This document shows, piece by piece, positions 1-9,165 of a DNA stretch of 44,432 bases. Source of the stretch: Microcaldota archaeon (GTDB lineage: Archaea > Micrarchaeota > Micrarchaeia > Anstonellales > Anstonellaceae). How positions within the stretch are numbered: the stretch's first letter is position 1; each line of letters starts with the position of its first letter. The notes below the pieces were generated by a model. The model did not search any database, had not been told where the DNA came from, and saw only the letters and a program-made list of their open reading frames with translations. The position numbers and the translations under genes are program-made. The stretch lies in assembly GCA_021814005.1 (NCBI GenBank), contig JAKAJC010000009.1, positions 1 to 44,432 of the forward strand, written 5' to 3'.

Positions 1-1
1 G

Positions 2-1477
2 CCGGCCGAGAATTACATTGCAAAGCCGGTCCTCAAAGAGGTGCGCAACCGCCTTGACTTCCTCATCAACGTTGGGCTGACTTATCTCACGCTTGACAGA
101 GCCAGCGGCTCGCTGTCGGGTGGAGAGGGCCAGCGCATACGCCTTGCAACACAAATCGGGGCAAATCTCACCGGCGTGCTCTATGTGCTGGACGAACCTT
201 CGATTGGTTTGCACCAGCGCGACAATTCGAAACTGCTTTCCACTCTCAAGGCTTTGCGCGATTTGGGCAACACCCTCATTGTTGTGGAGCATGACGAGGA
301 CACCATGCGCGAGGCTGACCATCTGGTTGATGTCGGGCCGGGGGCAGGAGTGCATGGCGGCGAAGTGGTGGCTTCGGGAGAGCTGGAAGACATCATGAAC
401 TGCAAGCGCTCGATTACGGGCGCATATTTGCGCGGCGAGAGGAAAATCGCCCTGCCTGCGCGCAGGCGCGCGCCGAAAGGATGGATGGTGCTGCGCAATT
501 GCAGGCACAACAATCTTTCCAACATCACGGCGCGCTTCCCGCTTGGCTGCTTTGTGGGCATAACGGGAGTGTCGGGCTCGGGCAAATCCTCGCTTATTTC
601 CGAAACGCTTTATCCCGCGCTTCGCATGCGCTTTGGAACTGCAAAAGTTTCCGTGGGCTCGCACGAGTCGCTTGAGGGCCTTGAGCAGATTGACGGCGTG
701 ATAGACATAGACCAGTCGCCAATCGGCCGCACGCCCCGCTCAAACCCCATAACATATATCGGCGCATTCACGCCGATTCGCGAGCTTTTCTCCAAGCTGT
801 CGGTTTCGCGCTCGCGCGGCTGGCAGCCGGGCCGCTTCTCTTTCAACGTGCCCGGCGGGCGGTGCATGAATTGCGAGGGCGACGGGCTTATCAGAATTGA
901 AATGCACTTTTTGCCCGACGTTTATGTGCCGTGCGACGAATGCAAGGGAAGAAGGTATGACAAGGAAACGCTTTCCGCCCGCTACAAAAACAAGAACATT
1001 GCCGACGTGCTTGAAATGACTGTGGAGGAGGCGCTCACCTTCTTTGTCAACATACCGACCGTTCAAAACAAGCTGCAGACGCTTTATGATGTGGGCCTGG
1101 GCTATATCAAACTGGGCCAGTCTGCCACAACATTGTCTGGAGGCGAGGCGCAGCGCGTGAAACTTGCCGCCGAATTGAGCAAGCGCGATTCCGGCAAAAC
1201 GGTTTACATTCTTGACGAGCCCACAACCGGCCTGCACTTCCACGACGTGTCTAAACTTCTTGAAGTGCTGAACAGGCTGGTGGAAAAGGGCAACACCGTG
1301 ATTGTGATTGAGCATAACTTGGATGTGGTGAAAACCGCAGACCATTTGATTGACTTGGGGCCCGAGGGCGGAGATGACGGGGGCAAGATTATCGCCACAG
1401 GCACGCCTGAAGAGGTGGCCAAGAATTCGGACAGCTACACTGGAAAATATCTGGGCGCTTATTTGAAGAAGAAGTGA
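2..1477 (+). CDS. uvrA: UvrA excinuclease ABC subunit A, 3' part
   Basis: This is the C-terminal half of UvrA, the ATP-driven damage-recognition subunit of UvrABC nucleotide excision repair in the cytoplasm. The reading frame is open to the left edge, so about 450 N-terminal residues of a ~940-residue family lie outside. In the visible 491 residues: the ABC signature [12 protein letters not shown] (~38-49) and Walker B of the first ATPase (~60-71), the second Walker [10 protein letters not shown] (~189-197), the zinc module CxxC-x19-CxxC (~288-314), and the second signature [12 protein letters not shown] (~378) with LDEPTTGLH. All key ATPase motifs look intact. It converges on the pirin gene with a 12-bp gap. 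uvrC lies 2.8 kb downstream on the same strand; uvrB is not in the window. Family identity is certain; only the start is missing. Confidence 0.97.
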   Translation, partial: PAENYIAKPVLKEVRNRLDFLINVGLTYLTLDRASGSLSGGEGQRIRLATQIGANLTGVLYVLDEPSIGLHQRDNSKLLSTLKALRDLGNTLIVVEHDEDTMREADHLVDVGPGAGVHGGEVVASGELEDIMNCKRSITGAYLRGERKIALPARRRAPKGWMVLRNCRHNNLSNITARFPLGCFVGITGVSGSGKSSLISETLYPALRMRFGTAKVSVGSHESLEGLEQIDGVIDIDQSPIGRTPRSNPITYIGAFTPIRELFSKLSVSRSRGWQPGRFSFNVPGGRCMNCEGDGLIRIEMHFLPDVYVPCDECKGRRYDKETLSARYKNKNIADVLEMTVEEALTFFVNIPTVQNKLQTLYDVGLGYIKLGQSATTLSGGEAQRVKLAAELSKRDSGKTVYILDEPTTGLHFHDVSKLLEVLNRLVEKGNTVIVIEHNLDVVKTADHLIDLGPEGGDDGGKIIATGTPEEVAKNSDSYTGKYLGAYLKKK

Positions 1478-1489
1478 GAAAAAATAAAA

Positions 1490-2191
1490 TCAGGGCAGCT
1501 CAATCAAAATGAAATCTGCAGAATCCGAAGCTGTTGCTTCGAATTCGATTTTCTTTTCGTCTTTTATTTTCATCGAGTCGGCAGCTTCAAGAGTGTCGGC
1601 TCCGATTTTCAGTTTTCCAGAAACAACATAGACAAATGCGTGCGAGCCGGATAAAGAATGTGAAATTGATTTGTTTTTGTCAAGACGCGCCCGATAGACT
1701 GCAGCCGCCTGCCTTATTTTCAGCGGGGCTTTCTGTTTCTCAATTCCCGAGACAAGCGGGCATAAGCGATTCTGGAAATCATTGGGATTGAACGAATGGC
1801 TGGCCCACGTTGGAGTTCCGCCCCGCTTTAGCGGCTCAATCCAGATTTGAAGCGAATGAACCGGCTTTGCGCCGGCTTGGGCTTCCGAGTGCATAACACC
1901 CGAAGCCGCGCTCATGGCCTGCACATCATTCGGGCCGAGAATGCCGGTGTGGCCGGCGCTGTCGGTGTGCTCCAGCCCGCCCTCCAGCATCACAGTCATT
2001 ATTTCGTAGTTGGCGTGCGGATGCAAATCGAATTTGCCGCCCACGGCTATGCGGTCGTCGTTGAACACGCGCAAATGCCCCCAGCCCATGTTTGCGCGGT
2101 CGTAGTACTGGGCAAATGAAAAATGCAGATAAGTGTTGAGCCAGTCCTCGTGGCTGTGGAAACGTTCGGACGCGCGGACAGCGGAACGCAT
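1490..2191 (-). CDS. Pirin family protein (YhaK-like bicupin)
   Basis: Predicted 233-residue pirin. The N-terminal half carries the hallmark order: R-A-S-E-R-F near the start, a YxxFSFAxYYDxxNMGWGxLRVxNDD block, the metal-binding HPHANYE motif and a later MHSE followed by LQIWI. These supply the three His and one Glu that hold iron in pirins. The second half is the degenerate second cupin. Pirins include quercetinase-like dioxygenases and redox cofactors; no substrate can be assigned. The start chosen is the internal ATG beginning MRSAVRASERF, where family similarity begins; a longer frame to about position 2269 would overlap the upstream gene. It is last in a minus-strand trio, 35 bp after its neighbour. 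Confidence 0.9.
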   Translation of the reverse strand: MRSAVRASERFHSHEDWLNTYLHFSFAQYYDRANMGWGHLRVFNDDRIAVGGKFDLHPHANYEIMTVMLEGGLEHTDSAGHTGILGPNDVQAMSAASGVMHSEAQAGAKPVHSLQIWIEPLKRGGTPTWASHSFNPNDFQNRLCPLVSGIEKQKAPLKIRQAAAVYRARLDKNKSISHSLSGSHAFVYVVSGKLKIGADTLEAADSMKIKDEKKIEFEATASDSADFILIELP

Positions 2192-2226
2192 CAAATCACG
2201 CTTGTTTTTTGTTTGGACTTTTTTCT

Positions 2227-3219
2227 TTATTTTTGTTTCGAAACAGTGAAGCTGATTGGCTGAGTCCATGGATTCTGCTCCTCCATCAGGGGCAGGGCTG
2301 AAATTGAGGTGGAAGTTCTGGAAACAAGCCTGCGCACGGTGATTACCCCCGACTTGCGGGCGAATTTCTTGAGTTTTTCATCATAGAGCGGGCTGCCGGT
2401 GTTGACCACATTGCCGTTGCCGTCGTAGATGCCGACATGGCCGTTGCCGGTGTGTATGCTCACATTCGCGCTCACCAAATCTCCTGCCTGCAGAAATGCA
2501 AGGATTTTTTTGGTTGAGCGGGCCGGGAAGGTGTAGGCAACATATGCCACGCCCTGGCCTGTCAGGTAAAACTCCTTCTCCGGCTGGCTCATGCTTTCCC
2601 ATTTTGTCTGCTGGAAGCACTGAACCGGAGCGTCGGGAACATTTGACTGGTAGTCGAAGTTCTTGGGCCTGCCGTAGAAGTCTTTTTTGCGGATTGTGAA
2701 ACTGTCGGGCCCGAGCGGCAGGCTCGCCTCCGAGGAGAGGAATTCCTTGAGCACTGCATAATATTTTTTCAAAACATAGTGCCTGCAGTTGTTGTACTGG
2801 TCGTGGTGTATGTTGTATTTGCGGCTCCGCTGGTCATAATAGCCGTACTTTTTGCGGAACGCGTCCTTCGAGGCGTCGTCTTTGAGGGCGGCATAATCGT
2901 TTTTGGCTTCGCGCGCGGCCCATGCGGGCGCCACCGCGGACGCCAGCTCGTACATGAACGAGCGCTGCAGTTCGGTGCGGCCGATTGGGCCCAGCATGGA
3001 AAGCGAAGAGTTCAGCTGGAGCAAAAGGTCGCAGAAAGCCGCCTTCTGCGCGTCGCTGGAATTGTGCAGAGAGGCGAGAAATGTCTGCAGCGTGGAGGCA
3101 TAATTCTCCTGCGTCAGGGTTCTGATTGCTTCGCCCGTGCGCTCAAGGGTAAGCGAGAATGCTGTCGGCAAAACCGGGAAGGGGGCCGGCTGCTGGGATT
3201 TGAACTGGAAGACAAACAT
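2227..3219 (-). CDS. Putative NlpC/P60-CHAP-like protein
   Basis: 330 residues, function not firmly recognised. Residues ~243-277 read AGDLVSANVS...GNGHVGIYDGNGNVVNTGSP, the pattern seen around the catalytic His of NlpC/P60 and CHAP amidases (GDLV...HVGIY.G), with the His at 261. The candidate nucleophile is Cys145 in NNCRHYV, about 100 residues earlier, which is unusually far but allowed by an inserted segment. The N-terminal ~110 residues are helical and have no match I know. No clear signal peptide is visible. It follows the secreted 326-residue protein by 8 bp, so the two are probably co-transcribed and may act at the cell surface. It could also be a non-catalytic relative. Confidence 0.5.
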   Translation of the reverse strand: MFVFQFKSQQPAPFPVLPTAFSLTLERTGEAIRTLTQENYASTLQTFLASLHNSSDAQKAAFCDLLLQLNSSLSMLGPIGRTELQRSFMYELASAVAPAWAAREAKNDYAALKDDASKDAFRKKYGYYDQRSRKYNIHHDQYNNCRHYVLKKYYAVLKEFLSSEASLPLGPDSFTIRKKDFYGRPKNFDYQSNVPDAPVQCFQQTKWESMSQPEKEFYLTGQGVAYVAYTFPARSTKKILAFLQAGDLVSANVSIHTGNGHVGIYDGNGNVVNTGSPLYDEKLKKFARKSGVITVRRLVSRTSTSISALPLMEEQNPWTQPISFTVSKQK

Positions 3220-3227
3220 TCAATCCC

Positions 3228-4208
3228 TCAGTCCTTTGGCTGGAGCTTCCAGCCCAGCTTGGCTGCCAGCGGGTCTGCCTGCTCCCACGCAGTCCCTTTT
3301 TCGCCGGCCTGATGAATATGTTTGGAAATGGTTTCCATGACCTTGCTTGAATCCGGCCGCGGATAGCCCGGGCCGGCCCACTGGTAGCTCAAAGCCATCA
3401 ACTCCGCATAGCGGCCGGCGCCGAACTTCTGGTCATATGCTTTGCGCAAAAGGTCAGTGTTGCTGCTGGCATAGGCATTGACAAATTTTTCCGGCCCTAT
3501 GAACTGGGCAAACCACAGGGCCGCGGCCTGCCGGTCCCGCAGAACGGGCGGAGCGTCGCCGTCGGGCGAAGCCATGAACGGGGTTGATGGCGAAATCGAA
3601 TAGGCCATGACAAAAGGAATTATGCTCATCTCGTGAAACGGCATGATTTCCTTAAAGCCGCCGTATGAGGCAAAAGTCGAGCAGAGCGCGAACGCCAGTT
3701 CGCCGGTGTTCAGCTTGGCGTCCGAGTTGATGTAGATTGTCTGGGCATCGGGGTCGGTTTTCACCGAGCTGCCCGCGTATTCGATTTGGTCGAATTTGGC
3801 GTGATTGACCAGCTGGACTTTGAGTTCAAGAGGCTTGAGCTCGGACGGCATGTCGAGCTGCCGGCCCGCCGCCCACGCTTTGAGAACGTCGGGATAGGCG
3901 TGGGAGATTTTGCTCAATATTGCCTGAATTTCGACCTGCATGGCGGGAGGAAGCGCTTTTGTCTGGACTGACGGCTTGACAGCCAGCGTGTCTGACTGAA
4001 GAACGATTATGTCTTTTTGGCTTTTTGCGGCCGGAGCCTTTGCCGAAGCTGCCGAGTTGAGAGATGCCAGCGAGATTACGAGGACTGCCGTGCCGATGAC
4101 TGCGGGCTTGAGAAGATAGTGCTTGAATATGTTTCTGACTTTGGCTCCGGTTTTGGCGGGATGTAAGGCGTCCAGTGCCTGCCCGGGTTTTGATTGACTG
4201 ACTGACAC
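3228..4208 (-). CDS. Secreted or anchored protein of unknown function
   Basis: I do not recognise this protein (326 residues from the GTG chosen here). It starts with a basic stretch (KVRNIFKHYLLK), then a hydrophobic segment (~33-51) ending NSAASAKA, which looks like a signal peptide or anchor; the rest is soluble. The frame extends to an ATG at 4265, but that region contains the TATA-like box shared with the divergent uvrC and overlaps uvrC coding sequence. A TATA-like box on this strand near 4235 places the transcript start at about the GTG at 4208, so I prefer a leaderless GTG start. It heads a three-gene run with the NlpC-like protein and pirin. Confidence 0.55.
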   Translation of the reverse strand: MSVSQSKPGQALDALHPAKTGAKVRNIFKHYLLKPAVIGTAVLVISLASLNSAASAKAPAAKSQKDIIVLQSDTLAVKPSVQTKALPPAMQVEIQAILSKISHAYPDVLKAWAAGRQLDMPSELKPLELKVQLVNHAKFDQIEYAGSSVKTDPDAQTIYINSDAKLNTGELAFALCSTFASYGGFKEIMPFHEMSIIPFVMAYSISPSTPFMASPDGDAPPVLRDRQAAALWFAQFIGPEKFVNAYASSNTDLLRKAYDQKFGAGRYAELMALSYQWAGPGYPRPDSSKVMETISKHIHQAGEKGTAWEQADPLAAKLGWKLQPKD

Positions 4209-4242
4209 GTATAAAATAGGGCTTTTAGATATAAAAAGAGGT
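4209..4242 (+). promoter_or_regulatory. uvrC promoter and ribosome binding site (divergent region)
   Basis: A TATA-like box (gtataaaata, 4209-4218) is followed by GAGGT at 4238-4242, nine bases before the uvrC ATG. A second A/T block (atataaaaag) in between, read on the other strand, sits ~27 nt before the GTG of the divergent secreted-protein gene. The stretch therefore seems to hold back-to-back promoters. Confidence 0.5.
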
Positions 4243-4251
4243 AGTGAAGCC

Positions 4252-5859
4252 ATGGTTATGCCCAATATTCCATGTAATCGGCCCCTGCCCCATTCGCCGG
4301 GAGTTTACCAGTTCAAGGACGGGAGCGGCAAGATAATTTACATAGGCAAAGCCAAAGACCTCAAAAAAAGAGTGACAAGCTATTTCAAGACGCCCGAGCA
4401 CCGCCAAACCCCGAAAACAACCGCGCTTGTCCGTCACATTGCCTCTGTTGATTTTATTCTCGCTGATTCGGAAAGCGAGGCCATTTTGCTGGAATCAAAT
4501 CTAATCAAGCAGTATTATCCGAAATACAATGTTGACCTCAAGGACAGCGCACCGCTGGCATATGCGCTTTTCACAAAAGAGCCCTATCCCCGCCTTCTGA
4601 AAGTGAGAAAAGACAGGCACGGCAAAGTCCGCGGCCCGCCGGGAAAAACTTACGGCCCGTTCATGGCAGGCGCGGGCGGAGTCATCCGCCTTATCCGCAA
4701 CACGTTCGGCCTGCGGCCCTGCAATCTGCCTGTGGGAAAGCGCCTGTGCCTGCAATACCATCTCGGCAACTGCTCGGGAGCGTGCGGCGGGAAAATTAGC
4801 CGCGAGGATTATGCAAAAGACGTCCACTCGGCAGAGCAGATTATCGCCCATCCGGAGAGGATGGAAGAATATTTGGAGAGTCTGGAGAAAAAGATGAAAG
4901 ACGAGGCGGCTGCAGACAATTTCGAGAAGGCGATGAGGCTGCGGGATGCTGTCCGCTCTCTGCGCGGCATTGCCAACCGCTCCAAAATGGATTCTGCTAC
5001 AGACAAGGACGAGGATTATATTGTGCTGTGGAGCGACGGAGATTCGGCAAGGGCGCAGGTGTGGAGCATGAAGCACGGCGTTATCCGCGACAGGCTGAAA
5101 TACGAATTCGAGCATGTGGAGGCTGACCCGCTCGAGGCGTTTTTGGAGCGCTTCTATGAATCGCACGAAATACCGCGCCGCGTGATTGTGAACCGCTTGC
5201 CGCAGGAGGCGGCGCTTCTGGAGCAGCATTTCGCAAGGCTCCGCTCTGGCGCGTTCTCAATCGAGCGCCCGCCGTCGCGCGGGGCAAGGGCCGACCTCAT
5301 GCGCCTGATTGAGAAAAACATGCTGTCGGAAAAAAGCGCGGGAGCCGACCCCGGACTGGCACTGCTGCAAAAAGAGCTTGGTTTGGACAGAATTCCGCTT
5401 GTTATCGAATGTTTTGACATTTCAAATTTGGCAGGCAAACAGATTGTGGCCTCGATGGTGCAGCTGGTGAATGCGCGGCCCAAGAAAAGCGAGTATAGAA
5501 AATTCCGCATGCGAACTGTTGTCGGACAGGATGATTTTGCGTCAATAAAAGAAGCAGTGTTCAGAAGATACAGACGATTGCGGGATGAGGGAACACCTTT
5601 GCCAGACCTTGTGCTGATTGACGGCGGGCTGGGCCAGCTGCATGCGGCAAAAGACGCGCTGGAGCAGCTTGATTTGGAACTGCCGCTCTATTCGCTTGCA
5701 AAAGAAAATGAGGAAGTGTACGGGCTTGAGATGCTGCACCCCCTGCGCCTGCCGAAAAACAGCGAGGCGCTTCATGTTTTGCAGCGGGCGCGCGACGAGG
5801 CGCACAGATTTGTGATTGGCTATCACCGCAAATTAAGAAAGAGGGAAACAACTGGTTAG
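4252..5859 (+). CDS. uvrC: UvrC excinuclease subunit C, lacking the C-terminal HhH domain
   Basis: 535-residue UvrC, the dual-incision nuclease of UvrABC. The N-terminal GIY-YIG domain (~16-95) shows GVYQF, YIGKAKDLKKR and LESNLIKQ. Four cysteines at 157, 166, 174 and 178 match the spacing of the iron-sulfur cluster ligands reported for bacterial UvrC. A UvrB-interaction helix pair (KDEAAADNFEKAMRLRD) lies at ~215-235. The RNase H-like nuclease domain (~370-530) contains ECFDISN and LVLIDGGLGQ. The protein stops just after the HRFVIGYHRK segment, whereas longer UvrC proteins (~610 residues) continue with a tandem helix-hairpin-helix DNA-binding domain; that is missing. Start supported by GAGGT. 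The end overlaps dph2 on the other strand by 4 bp. Confidence 0.95.
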   Translation: MVMPNIPCNRPLPHSPGVYQFKDGSGKIIYIGKAKDLKKRVTSYFKTPEHRQTPKTTALVRHIASVDFILADSESEAILLESNLIKQYYPKYNVDLKDSAPLAYALFTKEPYPRLLKVRKDRHGKVRGPPGKTYGPFMAGAGGVIRLIRNTFGLRPCNLPVGKRLCLQYHLGNCSGACGGKISREDYAKDVHSAEQIIAHPERMEEYLESLEKKMKDEAAADNFEKAMRLRDAVRSLRGIANRSKMDSATDKDEDYIVLWSDGDSARAQVWSMKHGVIRDRLKYEFEHVEADPLEAFLERFYESHEIPRRVIVNRLPQEAALLEQHFARLRSGAFSIERPPSRGARADLMRLIEKNMLSEKSAGADPGLALLQKELGLDRIPLVIECFDISNLAGKQIVASMVQLVNARPKKSEYRKFRMRTVVGQDDFASIKEAVFRRYRRLRDEGTPLPDLVLIDGGLGQLHAAKDALEQLDLELPLYSLAKENEEVYGLEMLHPLRLPKNSEALHVLQRARDEAHRFVIGYHRKLRKRETTG

Positions 5860-6788
5860 ACCCGGGTCTCTTTTATTATTTGCAAAAGGCGCGGCAGCAT
5901 GGAAAGATTTACAATCGGCTTTTCCACCCTCTCCGCATCATCCACAAGGCGCGGGCAGGCAGTGGTGATGTAGGCGTCAAATGAATTGAAATCCTTTAAT
6001 GAGTTGAAATCGACTTCGCCGGTCACGAGGATGGCAACGCGCGGGATGCCGAGGGCAAGCAGTTTCTTTTTGGCTGATTCGGCCGCGCGCAGGCCGAACT
6101 GGCCAGACTTGGTGCTCACCAAAATGCCGATTGACTTGGCCTGGCTGGTTGCGATGAGCATGCCCTGCTCCCTTTTGCGCTTTTTCTCAATGTCCTCGTC
6201 TATGCGGCGCGCGGAGCGGGCGTAGGGGTTGACTGCAAAAATCGGCATTTTCGACTTTATGCCCAAGGGGTGGAATTCGCCGCCTCCGAAATAAACGAGA
6301 GCGTCAACCTTGCCGGCCAGCTTGTCGGCGGCAGAAGAGTCGCAACCAAGCACCTGCCCCTCCAAAATGGCCATTGCGCCGCGTGTTGTGAGAACTTCGT
6401 GGGGGTTGCTCCGGTCGCCTTCACGCAGGATTTTTTTCATGTCATCCAGCTGGTGGAGATGCGAAACTGTTGTCACGAGCCCGAGCTTTTTGTAAGGCGC
6501 GAGAAGCGGCAGCGCCGAGCGAAGGACTTCGAGGTCAACTGTAATCGGGTAAAGTTTGTATTCGATTTCCACGCCACCTGACTTGGCTGCCTTGTCTCCG
6601 AATTGGGCGTGGCCGTAGTGCACCAGTTTGTCTGCCTTGATTTTCTTTGCCTCGTCAATGGCCAAATCGCACGCGCCCCAGCAGGCGGTGGCAGAGAGAA
6701 ATACCTCGTGCCCTTCCTTCTCGTATTTGGCGGCCTCCTCAAGCGCTTTGCTTTTCAGGCCCTGGGGGAATTGCAGCAATATTCTCAT
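5856..6788 (-). CDS. dph2: Diphthamide biosynthesis protein Dph2
   Basis: 310-residue archaeal Dph2, the non-canonical radical-SAM enzyme that transfers the 3-amino-3-carboxypropyl group of SAM to the target histidine of elongation factor 2, first step of diphthamide synthesis. Three cysteines, one per domain, ligate the 4Fe-4S cluster: Cys40 in CWGACD, Cys149 in LGCD and Cys278 in TACPR. Other family landmarks are HYGHAQFG, VYFGGGEFHPLG and NPYARS. Length is near the family norm. The gene lies 26 bp after the antiporter gene on the same strand, and its stop overlaps that of uvrC. A weak TATA-like ttttaatga about 27 nt before the ATG could give it its own leaderless transcript. Confidence 0.95.
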   Translation of the reverse strand: MRILLQFPQGLKSKALEEAAKYEKEGHEVFLSATACWGACDLAIDEAKKIKADKLVHYGHAQFGDKAAKSGGVEIEYKLYPITVDLEVLRSALPLLAPYKKLGLVTTVSHLHQLDDMKKILREGDRSNPHEVLTTRGAMAILEGQVLGCDSSAADKLAGKVDALVYFGGGEFHPLGIKSKMPIFAVNPYARSARRIDEDIEKKRKREQGMLIATSQAKSIGILVSTKSGQFGLRAAESAKKKLLALGIPRVAILVTGEVDFNSLKDFNSFDAYITTACPRLVDDAERVEKPIVNLSMLPRLLQIIKETRV

Positions 6789-6814
6789 GCGAATACAAGC
6801 TCCTGATTAATTCA

Positions 6815-8563
6815 TTAAAATTCTGCTCCGCTGCCTGCTGCTTTTTTCGCCACCAGAAGATGCAGCATGGACAGCATGTCTCCAACCACCAGCAGCATGG
6901 CTGATATTGGAATGATAATTGACCAATGGAATATGTCAGGCAGGGCCATAAGGTCGATGGCGAGCGGATGCAGCAGCACCAGCAATGCGAGCCCCACCAG
7001 AAGTAGGAAATCGAAAGCCATGCGCTTTGCAGTGCGTTCCTCGCCGAAACGGTTGCGGATGAAGGCGGCCGAGACAGCGCCGCCCAGCAGGCGAAGCTCT
7101 TTTAGCACGTCCAGCAGGGCGGGAGCGCTGACCAGCACCGCAAGCACAAGCACCAGAGTGGACGGGTGCATGGAATATCCCGAAATCTGCAAAGCGTTTG
7201 TTCCCAGCCAGCGGCGGGAGAGCCAGAGGCCGAATGCCACCACTGCAAAGAGGGTGAGGTTGCGGCGCAGGGCTGCAAATGTGGAGCGCGCATGGGTGCG
7301 CAGAGCGCCTTCCTGCTCGAATTCTGACAGCACCGCCATTGTATAATCGCGCAAACGGCAGAGGCGGCTGCGGCTGCTGCGGCTGCACGCGTCACGGATG
7401 TTGTCGGCGACCGAATTGACGCGCGAGAGCATAAGGGATGAGACCAGAGTTGTAATCATCATGGAGGCCGAGAGGATGGTGAAAAGGTCAAGGCCTGGCA
7501 CCAGAGGGTCGGCCTGACGCGCCATGAGAAGCGAGAATTCGCCCACCACCATCATGGCCGATGCGGACACTATTGCCTGACGGGCCGAGAAGCCTGAAAG
7601 AAATACAGCAGGCACCACCAGCGCGAATGAGGCAAGCATGAAACCCGCGCTCACCAAAAGCACCACAGGCCACTGCACGGCCAGCACCGCGGGCGACACC
7701 AGAAGCCCGATTGAGATGAAGAAGAATGAGGAGAAGGCAAGTGAGAATGGCGCAACAAGGCGCTCCACCTCGTCACGGATGGAAAGTCCGGCCATGGTGC
7801 TGCCAGCCAAAAAGGCCCCGATTGAGGGCGAGAGGCCGATGGAGGAGGCAAGAAGCGCAAAAAGCACGCACAGACCCATGGAGAGAAGGATGAGATTTTC
7901 CTCGCTCTTGAATGAAATGATGAACGGGCGCAGGCGCTTGAACAGGGCGCGCAGCACAAGATAGGCCACGCCCATCACCGCGAGCGAGAAGAGAACCGAG
8001 AGCAGAAGGTCGAAAATCGGCATGTGGCCGGTCTGCGATGTTTCCGCGCCCAGCGAGGAGAAGAAAGCCATGAAGGCGACAGCCACTATGTCCTCGATAA
8101 CCAGCACCGAGATGAGCAGGGGCACCTGCGGCTCTTCCATGAGCTTGTACTGCTGCATGAGGCGCACGAAAATGGTGGTGGACGAAAATGAAAGGCAGGC
8201 GGCGATGGCAAGAGATGGAAGATAATCCAGCCCCAGAATCACGCCTATTTCATAGCCGACAAGGAATAGGCCGCCGAGTATTACGGATGCAGTGACAAGC
8301 GAGCGCATTCCGGAGTTCAGTATTTTGGAGAGCGAGAATTCGACGCCGATGGAAAAGAGCAGCATGGCCGCCCCGAACTCGGCAAATAGCTGGACAAAGT
8401 CGCTGTTGGACACAATGCCGAGGGCGTGCGGGCCGAGCACCATTCCGGCAATGAGAAGGCCCACGACAGTCGGCTGGCGCCACCGGTTGCTCAAGAAAGC
8501 GCCGAACAGGGCGACGATTGAAAGAGTTCCGAATGAAAGAAAGAACTGGTCGAGGAGCTGCAT
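6815..8563 (-). CDS. CPA2 (KefB-type) cation:proton antiporter
   Basis: 582-residue polytopic membrane protein of the monovalent cation:proton antiporter-2 family. The first ~385 residues contain the usual 12-13 helices with landmarks PTVVGLLIAGMVLGPHALG, LLFSIGVEFS, SFSSTTIFVRL, VLVIEDIVAVAF and GAFLAGSTMAG. No RCK/TrkA-N nucleotide-binding domain follows; instead residues ~420-575 form further hydrophobic segments, so gating by NAD(H) as in KefB/C is not expected. Ion specificity (Na+ or K+) cannot be read from sequence. A TATA-like box (ctttttatacc, near 8593) lies ~27 nt before the ATG, suggesting a leaderless internal promoter. It is 37 bp downstream of the PH-domain protein. Confidence 0.9.
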   Translation of the reverse strand: MQLLDQFFLSFGTLSIVALFGAFLSNRWRQPTVVGLLIAGMVLGPHALGIVSNSDFVQLFAEFGAAMLLFSIGVEFSLSKILNSGMRSLVTASVILGGLFLVGYEIGVILGLDYLPSLAIAACLSFSSTTIFVRLMQQYKLMEEPQVPLLISVLVIEDIVAVAFMAFFSSLGAETSQTGHMPIFDLLLSVLFSLAVMGVAYLVLRALFKRLRPFIISFKSEENLILLSMGLCVLFALLASSIGLSPSIGAFLAGSTMAGLSIRDEVERLVAPFSLAFSSFFFISIGLLVSPAVLAVQWPVVLLVSAGFMLASFALVVPAVFLSGFSARQAIVSASAMMVVGEFSLLMARQADPLVPGLDLFTILSASMMITTLVSSLMLSRVNSVADNIRDACSRSSRSRLCRLRDYTMAVLSEFEQEGALRTHARSTFAALRRNLTLFAVVAFGLWLSRRWLGTNALQISGYSMHPSTLVLVLAVLVSAPALLDVLKELRLLGGAVSAAFIRNRFGEERTAKRMAFDFLLLVGLALLVLLHPLAIDLMALPDIFHWSIIIPISAMLLVVGDMLSMLHLLVAKKAAGSGAEF

Positions 8564-8600
8564 ATGGACAAATTACGGCGAAGGTGGTATAAAAAGGCGG

Positions 8601-9149
8601 CTATTTCTTTGCCGGAGCTTTTCCTCTTGCCAAATCGTCAGACAGGCTGTTCGGCAGCTTGTTGATAAGTTTGAGCAGCTCGGCGTGCATGCGCGCGATT
8701 TCTTCGTATGGGAAATCCACCGCAGTTATTTCATAGCCCGCGCCGCCCGAAGTGTTGACTTTGAGGGTGGACACGCCGATGAGGCGGTCGAACCACATGC
8801 GTGTGACCTGCGAGTCCGTAATCATGTGCAAAGGCACGGTGACTGTGTGGTGGTTGAGGATTCCCGATTCATAGACCAGCTCCTCGCTTCTGAGCGCAAG
8901 ATAAACGCGCTGGTGAAGGCGGGTGTGAATGAGCGCTATTGCGGCAAAAATAACGGCAAGAGCCCACAGGCCCAGCACCACCTGCATCACGGGAATGGAA
9001 CCGATTGGAAGCAGAAAGTCCGGCCCGCTTGCGGTGAGCAGGAGGTAGAGGCCCGCAATCAGAAGAAGAGGCACCGCCACTACTGCCCATGCGTAGTTGC
9101 GCAGGAGAAATGCCTTTTGACTGGGGCGTATGAGGGTTTCTTGTTCCAT
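8601..9149 (-). CDS. PH-domain (bPH2/YdbT-like) membrane protein
   Basis: 182 residues. Two transmembrane helices (~20-40 and ~55-75, the second ending ALIHTRLHQR) are followed by a bacterial-type PH domain (~78-165) with the typical YLALRSEELVYESGILNHHTVTVPLHMITD and a GVSTLKVNTSGG strand pair. This is the layout of YdbS/YdbT-like DUF304 proteins, whose role is poorly defined and probably membrane-associated. The C-terminus is basic (ARGKAPAKK). It starts 16 bp after the ppsA stop on the same strand and precedes the antiporter, so it is likely carried on the ppsA transcript. Confidence 0.85.
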   Translation of the reverse strand: MEQETLIRPSQKAFLLRNYAWAVVAVPLLLIAGLYLLLTASGPDFLLPIGSIPVMQVVLGLWALAVIFAAIALIHTRLHQRVYLALRSEELVYESGILNHHTVTVPLHMITDSQVTRMWFDRLIGVSTLKVNTSGGAGYEITAVDFPYEEIARMHAELLKLINKLPNSLSDDLARGKAPAKK

Positions 9150-9165
9150 GCAGATGCCTCAAACT

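Noticed and set aside
740-1345. 201-codon open frame antisense to uvrA
   Set aside because: Opposite the zinc module and second ATPase of uvrA; no independent support.
2192-2269. Longer start for the pirin gene
   Set aside because: Would overlap the upstream gene by 43 bp and add a Lys-rich leader without family similarity.
4209-4265. ATG starts at 4265 or 4253 for the secreted protein
   Set aside because: They lie within uvrC coding sequence or code through the TATA-like box, with no promoter further upstream.
6815-7440. RCK/TrkA domain at the antiporter C-terminus
   Set aside because: The C-terminal part is hydrophobic helices without a GxGxxG nucleotide-binding motif.
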